Positions 1-6,020 of a stretch of DNA of 10,291 nt are shown here, in pieces; the first letter of the stretch is position 1; every line of letters starts with the position of its first letter. The position numbers and the translations under genes were made by a program. This stretch comes from Rhizobium sp. LCM 4573 (GTDB lineage Bacteria; Pseudomonadota; Alphaproteobacteria; Rhizobiales; Rhizobiaceae). The notes under the pieces are model-generated. The model was not told the origin of the DNA, ran no database searches, and saw nothing but the letters and a program-made list of their open reading frames with translations. The stretch lies in assembly GCF_001854865.1 (NCBI RefSeq), contig NZ_MDDW01000001.1, forward strand, positions 335,712 to 346,002. Direction: 5' to 3'.

Positions 1-6
1 CTACCG

Positions 7-261
7 ATGAACATCAATGTTTCGCTGACGGATGATCTTGCCGAGTTTGTCAAATCCAAAGTGGCATCGGGACGTTACCGGTCATCGAGCGAAGTCGTGC
101 AGCAGGCCTTGCGGCTCCTCGAAGAGAAAGACCACGAAGGGGACGATCTGCAGCGCCTGAAAAAGGCCTGGGAAGACGGCGTCGCAAGCGGCGATTATCG
201 TCCGCTGGATATTGGTGCCGTTAAAAAGGAAGGCCGCCAAAGGCTTGCCGGCAAGTCCTGA
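7..261 (+). CDS. parD: ParD-family antitoxin (ribbon-helix-helix)
   Basis: This 84-aa protein is the antitoxin of a type II toxin-antitoxin pair. Family members bind operator DNA as RHH dimers through the N-terminal half and wrap the C-terminal tail around the ParE toxin. Residues 2-7 (NINVSL) form the expected beta strand. They are followed by two helices spanning about 8-41, with the typical SGRYRSSSEVVQQALRLLE pattern. Residues 42-84 are charged and probably unfolded until bound to toxin. The length fits ParD/CopG-like antitoxins (about 80-95 aa). Only six bases lie upstream, so no ribosome binding site or promoter can be judged. The stop is three bases before the toxin start, as expected for a co-transcribed, translationally coupled pair. 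By family rule the pair should repress its own promoter, which lies outside the window. Confidence 0.93.
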   Translation: MNINVSLTDDLAEFVKSKVASGRYRSSSEVVQQALRLLEEKDHEGDDLQRLKKAWEDGVASGDYRPLDIGAVKKEGRQRLAGKS

Positions 262-264
262 TTC

Positions 265-567
265 ATGACGAAAGCGATCGTCTACTCGAGCCGCGCCCGC
301 GAAGACGTGTTGGATATCTGGTACTGGATAGCCAAGAACAGTGGCCTTTCCACCGCAGACAAGATTATCGAGCAGATCGAAAACCGCATTTCAAGGCTCG
401 CGGACCATCCTGAAATGGGGCCTGCTCGTCCGGATATCGCCGAGACGGCCCGCATGCTCGTCGTGGAACGATGGCTCGTCCTCTACGCGACCGACGGCGA
501 TGCGGTTCGTGTCGTCCGCGTCGTAGATGGCGTGGTCGATCTTCGACGGGTCGGGTGGGACGTGTGA
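265..567 (+). CDS. parE: ParE-family toxin (RelE/ParE superfamily)
   Basis: This 100-aa protein is the toxin partner of the ParD-like gene just upstream. ParE toxins poison DNA gyrase, while other superfamily members cut mRNA; the sequence alone does not settle which applies. Visible family marks are the N-terminal strand IVYSSRAREDVLDIWYWIA (5-23), the helix with IENRISRLADHPEMG (38-52), and the C-terminal strands LVVERWLVLYATDGDAV-RVVRVVDGVVDL (65-93). These match the ParE pattern of a surface strand carrying Arg followed by a 'VVRVLHGxRDL'-like end. The length is typical (95-105 aa) and the frame is intact, so the pair is probably functional. There is no good Shine-Dalgarno directly before the ATG, which fits coupling to parD. 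The target is inferred from the family. Confidence 0.93.
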   Translation: MTKAIVYSSRAREDVLDIWYWIAKNSGLSTADKIIEQIENRISRLADHPEMGPARPDIAETARMLVVERWLVLYATDGDAVRVVRVVDGVVDLRRVGWDV

Positions 568-640
568 GATCCAGTCAATCCACTCTTAAAAATTCTCCCG
601 CCGTTGTCGGCATCCCCTTCCCTTCTACGTCCTTGGAAAG

Positions 641-657
641 TCCGGCCATCGGCCGGA
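641..657. other. Perfect short hairpin upstream of the VOC gene
   Basis: TCCGGCC (641-647) and GGCCGGA (651-657) form a 7-bp perfect stem with a 3-base loop. It lies 30 bases before the VOC start codon and 16 bases before its Shine-Dalgarno. No T-run follows, so it is not a typical intrinsic terminator. It may be a protein site or an mRNA leader structure. The rest of 568-687 shows nothing else recognisable. Confidence 0.4.
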
Positions 658-687
658 TCGACCATGCCAATCAAGGAGGGAATTTCC

Positions 688-1122
688 ATGGAAACCGCAA
701 AACCGAAAAACGAAACCGTTGCGCCTCAGCCCGTCAAGGGCGGGCTCGTCGCCTATCTGCAGGTTGACGGCGCCATGAAGGCCGCCGAGTTCTATAAAAA
801 GGCCTTCGGAGCCGAGATGGCGGGCTACCATCCGCCGGACGAGCAGGGCCGGACCATGCATGCCCACGTTTATATCAACGGCAGCTCGCTGATGCTGAGC
901 GACGCCTATCCCGATCACGGCTATCCGCACGAAAAGCCACAGGCCTTCACCGTACTTCTGCCGCTCGCCAGCGACGATATCGATGCCTGGTGGAAGCGCG
1001 CCGTCGATGCCGGAATGGAAGTCACCCTCGACCTGCAGGTGATGTTCTGGGGTGATCGCTACGGCCAGCTTCGCGATCCCTTCGGCGTTTCATGGGCCAT
1101 GAACGCACCGGTGAACGGCTGA
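688..1122 (+). CDS. VOC family protein, PhnB/glyoxalase-like
   Basis: This 144-aa protein has the glyoxalase/bleomycin-resistance/dioxygenase (vicinal oxygen chelate) fold, closest by eye to the PhnB-like group. The N-terminal betaalphabetabetabeta unit covers about 18-72: YLQVDGAMKAAEFYKKAFGA at 23-42, then the MHAHVYINGSSLMLSD stretch at 57-72. The second unit covers 86-140 with VLLPLASDDIDAWWKRAVDAG, FWGDRYGQLRDPFGVSW (120-136). This FWGDR-x4-DPFG-x-W ending is the clearest PhnB-like signature. Candidate metal or substrate residues are H58/H60 and the WGDR segment. The substrate is unknown; annotations of this group are generic. The ATG at 688 is chosen because AAGGAGG (673-679) sits at good distance; an upstream in-frame start at 604 has no such support. 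It appears to be monocistronic. Confidence 0.9.
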   Translation: METAKPKNETVAPQPVKGGLVAYLQVDGAMKAAEFYKKAFGAEMAGYHPPDEQGRTMHAHVYINGSSLMLSDAYPDHGYPHEKPQAFTVLLPLASDDIDAWWKRAVDAGMEVTLDLQVMFWGDRYGQLRDPFGVSWAMNAPVNG

Positions 1123-1163
1123 GCCTGACGGAACATCACACGCTCGTGACGGAAGCTTGTCGC

Positions 1164-1195
1164 GGTTGCCGGAGGAAATTAACCCTCCGGTAACC
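1164..1195. promoter_or_regulatory. Long stem-loop overlapping a CtrA-like box
   Basis: GGTTGCCGGAGG (1164-1175) pairs with CCTCCGGTAACC (1184-1195). This gives a 12-bp stem with one G-U pair and an 8-base loop. The right part also reads TTAA-N7-GTAA (1179-1193), one mismatch from the alphaproteobacterial CtrA consensus TTAA-N7-TTAA. It lies about 50 bases before the SH3 gene start and 42 bases after the VOC stop. No T-run follows. It could end VOC transcription with some other help, or control the SH3 gene; the sequence does not decide. Confidence 0.4.
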
Positions 1196-1244
1196 TCGCC
1201 GGACTTTGGATGCGCCCTCATCCTTTCGACGACATCGGTTCCGA

Positions 1245-1796
1245 ATGAAATTCAAGACGACCTTCACGACGGCGCTTGCGGCGCTCGCCTTTCTTCTTCC
1301 TATTGCCGGCGGCCAGCCGCTGCAGGCCATGCCGACCGGCAGCGAGAGCTGGAGAAAGGGCCGGGAGACCGGTTTTCCCGTTCCCCGCTTCGTTTCCCTG
1401 AAGGCCCAGACAGCCCGCATGCGTATCGGCCCCTCGACGGATTATGCCACCTCCTGGGTCTATTCGGTGCGCGGCCTGCCGCTGGAAATCACCGAGGAAT
1501 ACGGAAACTGGCGTCGTGTGCGCGATCAGGACGGCGTCACCGGCTGGATGTATGCGCCGCTTCTCTCCGGCCGGCGCACCGCCGTGGTCGGCCCCTGGCT
1601 CGATCAGCCGGTCGCGCTTCGCTCTGCTCCTTCCGCGAAAGCCAGGATCGTCGCCCGGCTCAGCCCGCGCGTGCTGCTCGATCTCGAGCACTGCAACGGC
1701 AACTGGTGCGAGGTTTCGCTGACGACGCGACGCATGAGCGGCTTTGTCGAACAGGACAATCTCTGGGGCGTCTATCCGCGGGAAGTGATTGAGTAA
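1245..1796 (+). CDS. Exported SH3-domain protein (two SH3b-like domains)
   Basis: This 183-aa protein is predicted to be secreted or periplasmic. Residues 1-28 look like a Sec signal peptide: basic KFK start, hydrophobic LAALAFLLPIA core, and a likely cut near LQA-M. Two bacterial SH3-like repeats follow. The first covers about 47-107 (RFVSLKAQTARMRIGPSTDY, then ITEEYGNWRRVRDQDGVTGWM), and the second about 112-176 (AVALRSAPSAKARIVARLSP-like, then NGNWCEVS and GFVEQDNLWG). This double arrangement matches the SH3_4 (DUF1058) proteins common in rhizobia, thought to bind cell wall or peptide ligands; no enzyme domain is present. C150 and C155 in the second domain could form a disulfide. The start at 1245 is preferred because it opens directly on the signal peptide. 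A TTG start at 1206 would add 13 residues and blur it. No strong Shine-Dalgarno is visible. The gene is convergent with glpK. Confidence 0.85.
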   Translation: MKFKTTFTTALAALAFLLPIAGGQPLQAMPTGSESWRKGRETGFPVPRFVSLKAQTARMRIGPSTDYATSWVYSVRGLPLEITEEYGNWRRVRDQDGVTGWMYAPLLSGRRTAVVGPWLDQPVALRSAPSAKARIVARLSPRVLLDLEHCNGNWCEVSLTTRRMSGFVEQDNLWGVYPREVIE

Positions 1797-1838
1797 GGTT
1801 GAGCTTGCAGATTCCGCAGTGAGTTTTCCCCTCTGCCC

Positions 1839-3332
1839 TCACCCGTCGCTAAGCGTTCTTCTCACCGCATCCTTCCAGCCGCGGATTTTCGTCGAACGGG
1901 TCTTCTCGTCCATCTGCGGCTCGAAGCGGCGCTCGCGCGCCCAGCTTTTCGCAAAGGCCTTCTGATCGGGCCACACACCGGCCTTCGAGCCGGCGAGCCA
2001 GGCGGCGCCGAGCGCGGTGGTCTCCAATATTGTCGGCCGGTCCACCGGCGCGTCCAGCAGATCGGAAAGCCTCTGCATCGTCCAGTCGGAGGCGACCATG
2101 CCGCCATCGACGCGGAGAACCGTGCTGCTCTCTCCGTTCTTCCAGTCCTTGTGCATGGCATCCAGCAGATCGCGCGTCTGGTAGCAGACGGCTTCCAGCG
2201 CGGCGCGCGCGAGTTCCGCAGGCCCCGTGGCGCGGGTCAGCCCGTAGATCGCGCCTCGCGCCTCCGCATCCCAGTGCGGCGCACCCATGCCGGTAAAGGC
2301 GGGCACCAGATAGACTTCCTGCTGAGGATCGGCTTTTTGCGCCAACTCCCCGGTATGACTGGCCTTTTCGATGATCTTCAATCCGTCGCGAAGCCATTGC
2401 ACCGCCGCGCCCGCGATGAAGATCGAGCCCTCCAGCGCATAGGTCGTCTTGCCGTTCAGACGATAGGCGATGGTCGTCAGCAGCCGGTTCTTGGAGCGCA
2501 CCATGTCCTTGCCGGTGTTGAGCACCGCAAAGCAGCCTGTGCCATAGGTGGATTTCAGCATGCCCGGCTCGAAACAGGCCTGGCCGATGGTGGCCGCCTG
2601 CTGATCGCCCGCAACCCCGAGGATCGGGATCGCCGCGCCGAACAGCTTTTCCTCGGTCACCCCGAAATCGTCGGCGCAATCCTTCACCTCCGGCAGCATG
2701 GCGGCGGGAACGCGCAGCACCTCCAGAAGCTCCTCGTCCCACTGGTTTTCAGCAATGTTGTAGATCAGCGTGCGCGAGGCGTTCGTGGCATCGGTGACGA
2801 AGCTCTTGCCGCCCGTGAGCCGCCAGATGAGGAAACTATCGACCGTGCCAAAGCAGAGCTCGCCCTTGGCCGCCCTCACCCGCGCGCCCTTGACGTTCGC
2901 CAGCATCCAGGAAAGCTTGGTGCCCGAAAAATAGGGGTCGAGCAAAAGGCCGGTCTTCTTTATGAATAGCTTTTCGAGACCCTGCCGCTTCAGCTTCTCG
3001 CAATAGCTCGCCGTGCGCCGGTCCTGCCACACGATGGCGTTATGGATCGGCTTGCCGGTTTCCCGCTCCCAGACCACGACCGTTTCGCGTTGGTTGGTGA
3101 TGCCGATCGCCGCCAGATCGGAAGCCTTGATGCTGGCCTTCTTCAGCGCCTGGCTGACCGTGGTGAGGACGCTCTCCCAGATCTCCTCCGGATCGTGCTC
3201 CACCCATCCGGATTTCGGGAATATCTGAGTGAATTCCTTCTGACCGGAACCGGCGACCTTCATGTCCTTGTCGAAGACGATCGCCCGCGTCGAGGTCGTC
3301 CCCTGATCGATCGCCAGAACATAACCCGCCAT
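1839..3332 (-). CDS. glpK: Glycerol kinase
   Basis: This 497-aa cytoplasmic FGGY-family kinase converts glycerol plus ATP to sn-glycerol 3-phosphate. It is full length for the family (about 495-505 aa). Visible marks: the N-terminal ATPase phosphate loop DQGTTSTR (9-16), glycerol-contacting QRET (81-84) and W103, catalytic Asp in AGDQQAA (D243, matching D245 of the E. coli enzyme), the [11 protein letters not shown]-site loop (261-268), [11 protein letters not shown] (345-355), and the C-terminal FGGY signature from [10 protein letters not shown] (408-417). The start at 3332 is preferred over the ATG two codons upstream (3338) because GGGAGGG ends only 6 bases before it but would directly touch the upstream ATG. 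The Arg that helps bind the inhibitor fructose 1,6-bisphosphate in E. coli (R236) is Ala here (A234). The gene is divergent from bdhA, and no glpD or transporter is in the window. Confidence 0.97.
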   Translation of the reverse strand: MAGYVLAIDQGTTSTRAIVFDKDMKVAGSGQKEFTQIFPKSGWVEHDPEEIWESVLTTVSQALKKASIKASDLAAIGITNQRETVVVWERETGKPIHNAIVWQDRRTASYCEKLKRQGLEKLFIKKTGLLLDPYFSGTKLSWMLANVKGARVRAAKGELCFGTVDSFLIWRLTGGKSFVTDATNASRTLIYNIAENQWDEELLEVLRVPAAMLPEVKDCADDFGVTEEKLFGAAIPILGVAGDQQAATIGQACFEPGMLKSTYGTGCFAVLNTGKDMVRSKNRLLTTIAYRLNGKTTYALEGSIFIAGAAVQWLRDGLKIIEKASHTGELAQKADPQQEVYLVPAFTGMGAPHWDAEARGAIYGLTRATGPAELARAALEAVCYQTRDLLDAMHKDWKNGESSTVLRVDGGMVASDWTMQRLSDLLDAPVDRPTILETTALGAAWLAGSKAGVWPDQKAFAKSWARERRFEPQMDEKTRSTKIRGWKDAVRRTLSDG

Positions 3333-3338
3333 GCACAT

Positions 3339-3346
3339 CCCTCCCC
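3339..3346 (-). promoter_or_regulatory. glpK ribosome binding site that decides the start
   Basis: On the minus strand GGGGAGGG lies six bases before the ATG at 3332 but immediately touches the ATG at 3338. Normal Shine-Dalgarno spacing therefore favours the downstream ATG, giving a protein beginning [10 protein letters not shown]. Confidence 0.6.
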
Positions 3347-3373
3347 TATGCCGTTCGTCTTCCTCGGGTCACG

Positions 3374-3403
3374 GTTTGAGCAGGAGGCATGGGAGGCTGT
3401 CAA
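3374..3403 (-). promoter_or_regulatory. Candidate glpK promoter
   Basis: The minus strand carries a perfect TTGACA -35 hexamer (3403-3398). The best -10 at 18-base spacing is TCAAAC (3379-3374), only three of six matches to TATAAT. The start of transcription would be about 35 bases before the glpK ATG. The perfect -35 is suggestive; the weak -10 makes this a tentative call, perhaps one that needs an activator. Confidence 0.3.
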
Positions 3404-3430
3404 CGGGAAAGCTCAGCCTTTGCTTCCCGA

Positions 3431-3458
3431 TTGCCAGCCTCGGCGATTTGCGCATAAC
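3431..3458 (+). promoter_or_regulatory. Candidate sigma70 promoter of the bdhA-xdhAB operon
   Basis: TTGCCA (3431-3436, five of six to the -35 consensus) is followed after 16 bases by CATAAC (3453-3458, four of six to the -10 consensus). Transcription would start about 44 bases before the bdhA ATG. No clear operator was identified in the 176-base divergent region, although TTGC is repeated several times. Confidence 0.35.
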
Positions 3459-3508
3459 CTGCACTGGATTGCGGCGCACAAGAACGCAACACCTGGGGAG
3501 ATTCGCCT

Positions 3509-4297
3509 ATGTCCAGAACCATCGTCGTCACAGGCTCCACCAGCGGGATAGGGCTCGGCATCGCACGAGCCTTCGCGGCCGAGGGCGCGAATGTCGTCAT
3601 CAACGGCTTCGGACCTCCCGACGCGATCGAAGCGACACGCAGGGAGCTCGAGGCGCTGGCCGGAGGCCCAGCGGGCGGCAAAGTGCTCTACCATGCGGCG
3701 GACATGGCGAAGCCGGACGAGATCACCGATCTCATCGAAACGGCGGCCGGAACCTTCGGCACGGTGGACGTGCTCATCAACAATGCCGGCATCCAGCATG
3801 TGGCGAAGATCGAGGAGTTCCCGGCCGAGAAATGGGACCTGCTGATCGCGGTCCTGCTGTCCTCCGCCTTCCACACGATGCGCAACGCCATCCCCTTGAT
3901 GAAACAGGCCGGAAAGGGCCGTATCATCAACGTGGCATCGGCCCATGCGCTCATCGCCTCGCCCTATAAATCCGCCTATGTCGCGGCCAAGCATGGTATA
4001 CTCGGGCTTACCAAAACGGCGGCCTTGGAACTTGCCGAATTCGGGATTACCGTGAATGCGATTTGCCCGGGCTACGTGCTGACGCCGCTGGTCGAGAAGC
4101 AGATTCCCGACACCGCCCGCGAGCGCGGCATATCGGAAGCGCAGGTGAAATCCGAAGTCATGCTGCGGCTGCAGGCGACGAAGGAATTCGTCTCGATCGA
4201 CGAGGTGGCGCAGACGGCGATCTTCCTCGCGAGCGACGCGGCCCGCAGCATTACCGGCACCCATATCTCGATCGACGGCGGCTGGACCGCCCAATAA
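3509..4297 (+). CDS. bdhA: D-3-hydroxybutyrate dehydrogenase (SDR family)
   Basis: This 262-aa short-chain dehydrogenase oxidises D-3-hydroxybutyrate to acetoacetate with NAD+ in the cytoplasm, a step in use of the storage polymer PHB. Visible marks: nucleotide-binding TGSTSGIG (8-15), NNAG (91-94) continuing as IQHVAKIEEFP (95-105), and catalytic S144 with Y157 and K161 in SAYVAAKHG. The ICPGYVLTPLVEKQIPDTAR segment (185-204) and the C-terminal GGWTAQ are strongly typical of bacterial BdhA. GGGGAG (3495-3500) supports the ATG. The gene leads an operon with xdhA 30 bases downstream, the same order as the bdhA-xdhA2-xdhB2 operon of S. meliloti. Oddity: the Asn that completes the SDR catalytic tetrad, found in the usual 'AINLSS' stretch, is Leu116 here (AVLLSS). 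Activity or substrate could therefore differ from classic BdhA. Confidence 0.92.
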   Translation: MSRTIVVTGSTSGIGLGIARAFAAEGANVVINGFGPPDAIEATRRELEALAGGPAGGKVLYHAADMAKPDEITDLIETAAGTFGTVDVLINNAGIQHVAKIEEFPAEKWDLLIAVLLSSAFHTMRNAIPLMKQAGKGRIINVASAHALIASPYKSAYVAAKHGILGLTKTAALELAEFGITVNAICPGYVLTPLVEKQIPDTARERGISEAQVKSEVMLRLQATKEFVSIDEVAQTAIFLASDAARSITGTHISIDGGWTAQ

Positions 4298-4327
4298 GAA
4301 GCCGGCAACGGCGGACGAAGGAGAGAA

Positions 4328-5839
4328 ATGACGACTGCCATCCGCTTCATTCTGAACGGAACCGCCATACGCTTCATCCTGAACGGAGAAGAGATCACGC
4401 TGGGAGACTTCGGCCCGACGGAAACGCTTCTCGATTATCTTCGGCTGCGGCGGCGGCTGACGGGAACGAAGGAAGGATGCGCCGAGGGCGATTGCGGCGC
4501 CTGCACCGTTCTCGTCGGCCGGCTGATCGATGGACGGCTCGTCTACGAAAGCGTCAACGCCTGCATCCGCTTCCTCGGCTCGTTGCACGGAACCCATGTG
4601 GTGACGGTCGAGCATCTGGCGGCAAAGGATGGCACGCTCCACCCCGTCCAGCAGGCGATGGTGGACTGTCACGGCTCGCAATGCGGCTTCTGCACGCCGG
4701 GGTTCGTGATGTCGCTCTACGGGCTCTGGCTTTCCAACGAGGCGCCTTCGCGCGCCGAAATCGAAACCGCGCTGCAGGGAAATCTCTGTCGCTGCACCGG
4801 CTACGAGCCGATCGTCAAGGCGGCCGAACAGGTATCCGCAAGCCGCCCGAGCGCCCTTTTCGACCCGCTGGAGCGCGACCGGACCGAGATCGCCGCAAAG
4901 CTCTGGTCGATCCAGTCGGAGAACGGCACTATCGTGGTGGAAAAAAACGATGAGAACGGAACCGCCCGTTCGATCGTACCGAGTTCCATCACCGAGTTCG
5001 CGGATATCCTCGCCGCTGAACCGAAGGCGACGATCGTGGCGGGTTCCACCGATGTCGGCCTATGGGTGACGAAGCAGATGCGCCTGCTCAACCCGGTGAT
5101 CTTCATAAACCACCTGCCCGAGTTGCAGTCGATCGCCTCGGACGAGAAAGGCATCACGATCGGCGCGGGCGTCACCTATACGCAGGCCTTCGACCTTCTC
5201 TCGGCCGAAATTCCCACCTTCGGGCGGCTGATCGACCGCATCGGCGGCAGCCAGGTGCGCAACATGGGCACGATCGGCGGCAATATCGCCAACGGCTCGC
5301 CGATCGGCGACACGCCGCCGCCGCTGATCGCGCTGGGTGCACAACTGACGCTGCGCTCCCATTCCGGCCGCCGCACCATGCCGCTGGAGGATTATTTCCT
5401 CGCCTATGGCCGGCAGGACCGACTGCCCGGCGAATTCGTGGAGAAGGTCTTCGTGCCGCGCCCGGCGGAAGGCGCCCATTTCGCCGTCTACAAGATCTCC
5501 AAGCGCCGCGACGAGGATATTTCCGCCCTTTGCGGCGCGTTCAACCTGACGCTCGACCGCGACGGCAAGGTGGAGGCGATCCGCATCGCCTTCGGCGGCA
5601 TGGCCGCAACCCCGAAGCGCGCCGCGCATGTGGAAGAGGCGCTCACCGGCAAGCCCTGGAGCTGGAACGTGATTTCCGCCGTGCGTGACGCCTTCGACCA
5701 GGATTACACGCCGCTCACCGACTGGCGGGCAAGCGCCGAATATCGCAGCCTCGCGGCCAAGAACCTGCTGACCCGCTTCTTCCTGGAGACGGCCGGTGCG
5801 CCCGCAGAGCTGCGGCGGTTCGAGCCGGAGGAGGCGTGA
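4328..5839 (+). CDS. xdhA: Xanthine dehydrogenase small subunit (2Fe-2S and FAD)
   Basis: This 503-aa subunit carries electrons from the molybdenum centre (XdhB) through two [2Fe-2S] clusters to FAD and NAD+. The plant-type ferredoxin cluster uses C51, C56, C59 and C79. The second, helical cluster uses C119, C122, C154 and C156 (CGFC and CRC motifs). The FAD domain follows, with VAGSTDVGLWVTK (237-249), RNMGTIGGNIANGSPIGDTP (311-330) and the CO-dehydrogenase flavoprotein C-terminal domain from about 385. AAGGAGAG (4318-4325) supports the ATG. Oddity: residues 3-11 (TAIRFILNG) are repeated exactly at 12-20, where usual homologues have the motif once. This is the xdhA2 position of the bdhA-xdhA2-xdhB2 operon type. 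The stop overlaps a further ATG (TGATGA) after a strong GGAGGAGG, but xdhB itself starts 181 bases later. Confidence 0.95.
   Translation: MTTAIRFILNGTAIRFILNGEEITLGDFGPTETLLDYLRLRRRLTGTKEGCAEGDCGACTVLVGRLIDGRLVYESVNACIRFLGSLHGTHVVTVEHLAAKDGTLHPVQQAMVDCHGSQCGFCTPGFVMSLYGLWLSNEAPSRAEIETALQGNLCRCTGYEPIVKAAEQVSASRPSALFDPLERDRTEIAAKLWSIQSENGTIVVEKNDENGTARSIVPSSITEFADILAAEPKATIVAGSTDVGLWVTKQMRLLNPVIFINHLPELQSIASDEKGITIGAGVTYTQAFDLLSAEIPTFGRLIDRIGGSQVRNMGTIGGNIANGSPIGDTPPPLIALGAQLTLRSHSGRRTMPLEDYFLAYGRQDRLPGEFVEKVFVPRPAEGAHFAVYKISKRRDEDISALCGAFNLTLDRDGKVEAIRIAFGGMAATPKRAAHVEEALTGKPWSWNVISAVRDAFDQDYTPLTDWRASAEYRSLAAKNLLTRFFLETAGAPAELRRFEPEEA
4334..4387 (+). repeat. 27-bp tandem in-frame duplication at the xdhA 5' end
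   Basis: Two adjacent 27-base units, 4334-4360 and 4361-4387, each encode TAIRFILNG. They differ at three positions (ACT/ACC, ATC/ATA, ATT/ATC), all third-codon and synonymous. The unit lies directly after the start codon and one Thr codon. Confidence 0.9.
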
Positions 5840-5859
5840 TGACGGGTATCTCAAAAAAA

Positions 5860-5990
5860 TCCCCCTCTGGCCTGTCGGCCATCTCCCCCACAAGGGGGGA
5901 GAAAACTCGTGGCACGACCTTCACGCAAAAACGACCGGTGAGCAGGGCAGCTAAACCCCTCCCCCTTGTGGGGAGGGGTTGGGGAGGGGC
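5860..5990. repeat. Rhizobial-type GC-rich palindromic intergenic repeat
   Basis: Nearly all of the xdhA-xdhB gap is a set of hairpins. TGGCC/GGCCA (5868-5872, 5877-5881) comes first. Next is TCTCCCCC/GGGGGAGA with loop ACAAG (5882-5902). An 11-bp stem AACCCCTCCCC/GGGGAGGGGTT with loop CTTGT (5954-5980) follows. The two G/C-rich hairpins have complementary loops, so the element looks like an inverted pair of related halves around a 50-base core. Elements of this look occur in many intergenic regions of rhizobia and relatives. It could stabilise or attenuate the operon mRNA; no T-run supports full termination. Confidence 0.75.
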
Positions 5991-6020
5991 ATCCTCGTGG
6001 GTGGAAGGAGGTCTCCTCTG

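Noticed and set aside
1206..1244. Longer SH3-protein start at a TTG
   Set aside because: The added residues would sit in front of a clear signal peptide beginning at the ATG at 1245.
2151..2969. 272-codon plus-strand frame inside glpK
   Set aside because: It is antisense to well-conserved glycerol kinase and has no motifs of its own.
3413..4681. 422-codon open frame on the minus strand
   Set aside because: It spans antisense to bdhA and the xdhA start and crosses their promoter region. No recognisable domain is seen.
5860..5990. Possible CRISPR or intrinsic terminator
   Set aside because: The hairpins are not regularly spaced identical repeats with unique spacers, and no T-run follows either G/C-rich stem.
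5979..6020. Longer xdhB start at a TTG
   Set aside because: It would add residues encoded by the repeat. The ATG at 6021 has AAGGAGG at the right distance and matches the usual protein start.
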